Below are positions 6,400 through 7,985 of a DNA stretch of 7,985 nt, piece by piece. How positions within the stretch are numbered: position 1 is the stretch's first letter; each line of letters starts with the position of its first letter. A program made the position numbers and the translations under genes. The notes under the pieces were generated by a model. The model was not told the DNA's origin, searched no databases, and saw only the letters and a program-made list of their open reading frames with translations. Origin of the DNA: Oscillospiraceae bacterium (GTDB lineage Bacteria; Bacillota; Clostridia; Oscillospirales; Oscillospiraceae); contig JAFYCQ010000273.1 of NCBI GenBank assembly GCA_017539635.1, positions 1 through 7,985 of the forward strand, written 5' to 3'.

Positions 6400-7158
6400 T
6401 CATCTTTCCGGCAGATACATAAGCGGGTCTGTGCTCTCCCCGTCTATATACATCGCAAAGTGCAGGTGGGAGGGCTCTGAAATCTCGCACAGGGCGGTGT
6501 TGCCCACGGAGCCCAAAACGTCCCCGGCGGAAACATTATCTCCGGCCTTGACCGCCGGCGTCCCGGCAAGCCCCGCGTAAAGGCTCACAAGTCCCCCGCC
6601 GTGCTCCACCATGACCGTCATGCCGTAGGCGTCGTCATCCCTTACCTCTGTCACCATGCCGGAGGAGCAGGAAAGCACCGTCGCGCCCTGGGGCGCCTCG
6701 ATATCCACGCCCTCATGGGTCCGCCAGTCGGACATGGTCCTGTTGAAGACCGGGTAGTCCACGGAATACTCCATGGAGATCTCCCCCGCCGCCGGCCAGA
6801 TAAACACTACCGGGGCGGCAGTCTCAACTGCCGGCTCGATTTCCGGCTCCGGCTGGGGGACAGGTGCAGTCGTCTCTTCCGCTTCCGGCTCCGGCACTGA
6901 CGATACCTGCACGTCCTCCGTCTCCTCCGGGGCCGAAACGATTATATCTCCGCCGCCGGAAAAGGCGGAAATGCCCTTGTCTATACCCACGTCGGCGGAG
7001 ATTATCTCCTCCGGCGTTTCCAAAAGTCCCGCGTTTTTTCTCATAAGGCTCCACACAGACACGCCGATAACGGCGGCGCAGACGAAAAGGACTATGTAGA
7101 AGCCCTTTCCGTTGAAAAATCCGTCTATCCTGTGCAGGACGCTTTTTTCTTCTTTCAT
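6400..7158 (-). CDS. spoIIQ: Membrane-anchored M23 peptidase domain protein, probable SpoIIQ
   Basis: A 252-residue protein with a short cytoplasmic N-terminus, one membrane segment (about 19-38), a Glu/Pro/Thr-rich linker (about 76-115) and an extracytoplasmic LytM/M23 domain (about 118-250). The zinc-site residues are all present: His148 and Asp152 in THEGVD and HxH at 231-233 in HLHF. M23 enzymes cut peptide cross-links in peptidoglycan. SpoIIQ is the forespore membrane M23-like protein that binds SpoIIIAH across the intermembrane space during engulfment; the B. subtilis form has lost catalytic residues, whereas clostridial forms keep the metal site, as here. ATG 7156-7158 has GGAGG 7 bases upstream. 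The SpoIIQ call rests on the architecture, size and a sigma-F-like promoter (7189-7218). Neither spoIID, often next to clostridial spoIIQ, nor other sporulation genes are visible in the window. The alternative is a cell-wall endopeptidase. M23 identity is near certain; SpoIIQ is about 0.65. Confidence 0.9.
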   Translation of the reverse strand: MKEEKSVLHRIDGFFNGKGFYIVLFVCAAVIGVSVWSLMRKNAGLLETPEEIISADVGIDKGISAFSGGGDIIVSAPEETEDVQVSSVPEPEAEETTAPVPQPEPEIEPAVETAAPVVFIWPAAGEISMEYSVDYPVFNRTMSDWRTHEGVDIEAPQGATVLSCSSGMVTEVRDDDAYGMTVMVEHGGGLVSLYAGLAGTPAVKAGDNVSAGDVLGSVGNTALCEISEPSHLHFAMYIDGESTDPLMYLPER

Positions 7159-7188
7159 GGCAAAACCTCCGTTGATGTTTTATAACGG

Positions 7189-7218
7189 AAGTCTGCCCGG
7201 GGATGTTCTCTTTTATAC
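7189..7218 (-). promoter_or_regulatory. Sigma-F-like (forespore) promoter of the M23/SpoIIQ gene
   Basis: On the minus strand GTATA (7218-7214) is followed by exactly 15 bases and then GGGCAGACTT (7198-7189). The B. subtilis sigma-F consensus is GywTA, 15-16 bases, GgnrAnAnTw. The -35 fits fully, and the -10 fits at all positions except the weakly conserved r. The -10 ends about 30 bases before the ATG, leaving room for a short leader that carries the GGAGG site. No good sigma-A promoter was seen in the same interval. B. subtilis spoIIQ is transcribed by sigma-F, so promoter and gene identity support each other. Confidence 0.65.
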
Positions 7219-7238
7219 TTGTACGGAAAATTTTTAAA

Positions 7239-7247
7239 TGTTAGAAT
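7239..7247 (+). promoter_or_regulatory. Possible extended -10 promoter for the ABC exporter gene
   Basis: TGTTAGAAT combines a TGn extension with a -10 matching TATAAT at 5/6 positions; TTGTAC (7219-7224) lies 17 bases upstream but matches only half the -35. Transcription would begin near 7254 and cross the acetyltransferase remnant in antisense, giving a leader of about 160 bases before the ATG at 7417. Nothing better was found closer to the gene. Confidence 0.35.
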
Positions 7248-7249
7248 TA

Positions 7250-7369
7250 TCAGGTCCAGAGAGAGGTAATGAACATCGGGGAGGCATCCCTGCTTTTTAC
7301 AAAGCCGCAGCCCTCGTAAAACTCCGTTTCAGCGTCATAGGCTATCACGGCGATACGCAGGTAATCGCC
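7250..7369 (-). pseudogene. Remnant of a GNAT-family N-acetyltransferase (C-terminal end only)
   Basis: Read on the minus strand from 7369, 39 codons are open to TGA at 7252-7250. They begin GDYLRIAVIAYDAETEFYEG, continue CGFVKSRDASPMF and end ITSLWT. The FYExCGF element followed by a short SPMF-type tail is the characteristic C-terminus of GNAT acetyltransferases, where the Tyr lies near the acetyl-CoA sulfur. The frame is blocked upstream by TGA at 7372-7370, there is no suitable start codon, and the space beyond is taken by the divergent ABC exporter gene at 7417, so the N-terminal and acetyl-CoA-binding parts are gone. It lies between two live genes and still looks well conserved, which suggests recent truncation. 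Confidence 0.75.
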
Positions 7370-7416
7370 TCATACGATCAATTTTAACACGCAAGCGCAA
7401 GCCCCGGAGGGACCAA

Positions 7417-7985
7417 ATGCAGAAAAACTTCTTCGACCACCCCTTAAAGGTCTTCATGTCTTACTACCGCCCCCACCGGCGGATGTTCGCGATCGACCTT
7501 TCCTGCGCCGTTCTGGCCTCGGCGGTGGACCTCATTTTCCCCTACGTTTCCAAAACAAGCATGCAGAGATATCTGCCGGAAAAGCTCTATACCACCTTTT
7601 TCATCGTAATGGCTATAGTGGCGGCGTCCTATGTGGTAAAGGCGCTTTTATACTACGTCATCGCCTATGTGGGACACACCATGGGCACACTTATAGAGGC
7701 GGACATGAGAAGCGACATTTTCCGCCACATGCAGAATTTAAGCTACAGCTTTTACGACAAAAACCGCACCGGCGTATTAATGAGCCGCATCACCAACGAC
7801 CTATTCGACATAACAGAGCTTGCCCACCACGGGCCGGAAAACTTCCTCATCTGCACTCTCACGCTGGCAGGCTCCATTATCATACTCTTCACCATCCAGT
7901 GGAAGCTGGCGCTGGTCATCCTCATCCTCGTGCCTCTTTGCATTGCCATGACGGTCAAACAGCGTATAAAGCTGCGGAACACAAA
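7417..7985 (+). CDS. ABC exporter, N-terminal membrane domain (partial, runs off window)
   Basis: The first 189 codons of a fused membrane-plus-ATPase ABC exporter half-transporter (MsbA/LmrA/MdlB-like). ATG 7417 has GGAGGG (7406-7411) five bases upstream. The visible part is the type I exporter membrane domain: hydrophobic segments at about 24-44, 60-85, 142-160 and 163-180, and the intracellular coupling-helix region with FYDKNRTGVLMSRITNDLFDI (112-132), a strongly conserved pattern in this family. The ATP-binding domain should lie beyond base 7985. Such proteins often come in adjacent pairs forming heterodimers, so a second half-transporter may follow. The substrate cannot be inferred. It is divergent from the M23 gene and has its own ribosome binding site. 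Confidence 0.92.
   Translation, partial: MQKNFFDHPLKVFMSYYRPHRRMFAIDLSCAVLASAVDLIFPYVSKTSMQRYLPEKLYTTFFIVMAIVAASYVVKALLYYVIAYVGHTMGTLIEADMRSDIFRHMQNLSYSFYDKNRTGVLMSRITNDLFDITELAHHGPENFLICTLTLAGSIIILFTIQWKLALVILILVPLCIAMTVKQRIKLRNT

Noticed and set aside
5570..6490. Minus-strand open frame of 306 codons opposite PrsW
   Set aside because: It runs through a strong terminator and overlaps two genes with clear family motifs; its translation is His/Gln/Arg-rich without hydrophobic core patterns.
1..7985. Mobile elements, CRISPR arrays, tRNA/rRNA, phage or defence genes
   Set aside because: I saw no transposase or integrase motif, no repeat-spacer pattern, no cloverleaf or rRNA sequence, and no known defence domain on either strand.

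Overview
The window looks like a chromosomal stretch from a GC-rich, probably spore-forming Bacillota, most likely a clostridial gut-type lineage such as Oscillospirales. The evidence is the strong AGGAGG-type ribosome binding sites, short Lys-led lipoprotein signal peptides with lipoboxes, Gram-positive-style intrinsic terminators, and an M23 membrane protein resembling SpoIIQ behind a sequence that matches the forespore sigma-F promoter. The taxonomic call is inference; there is no rRNA or marker gene here.

Layout. (1) Bases 2-73: the last 23 codons of an unidentified + strand gene. It runs into a terminator hairpin (89-120) shared with the convergent operon that follows. (2) Bases 122-2681, minus strand: a complete polar amino acid ABC importer operon, transcribed binding lipoprotein, then permease, then ATPase. 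A promoter with an extended -10 lies at 2749-2757, and a strong intercistronic hairpin lies between binding protein and permease. (3) Bases 2682-2974: a divergent regulatory region of 293 bases. (4) Bases 2975-4150, plus strand: a lipoprotein with a ~130-residue acidic, proline-rich stalk and an unrecognised C-terminal region. (5) Bases 4236-6343, plus strand: a MATE-family efflux pump followed after 11 bases by a PrsW-family intramembrane protease. (6) A bidirectional terminator (6352-6394), then the minus-strand M23/SpoIIQ-like gene (6400-7158). (7) Bases 7159-7416: the sigma-F-like promoter, a 39-codon remnant of a GNAT acetyltransferase on the minus strand, and a possible promoter for the last gene. 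(8) Bases 7417 to the end: the first 189 codons of an ABC exporter (membrane domain), cut by the window edge.

How the genes work together: the importer genes form one functional unit. The MATE/PrsW pair is probably co-transcribed but has no obvious shared task. The M23 gene appears to be an independently controlled, sporulation-timed unit. I see no phage, insertion sequence, CRISPR, tRNA or rRNA, and no clear novel multigene system. The points that best repay a second look are the sigma-F promoter/SpoIIQ assignment, the GNAT remnant, the missing canonical arginine in the binding protein, and the unknown stalked lipoprotein.
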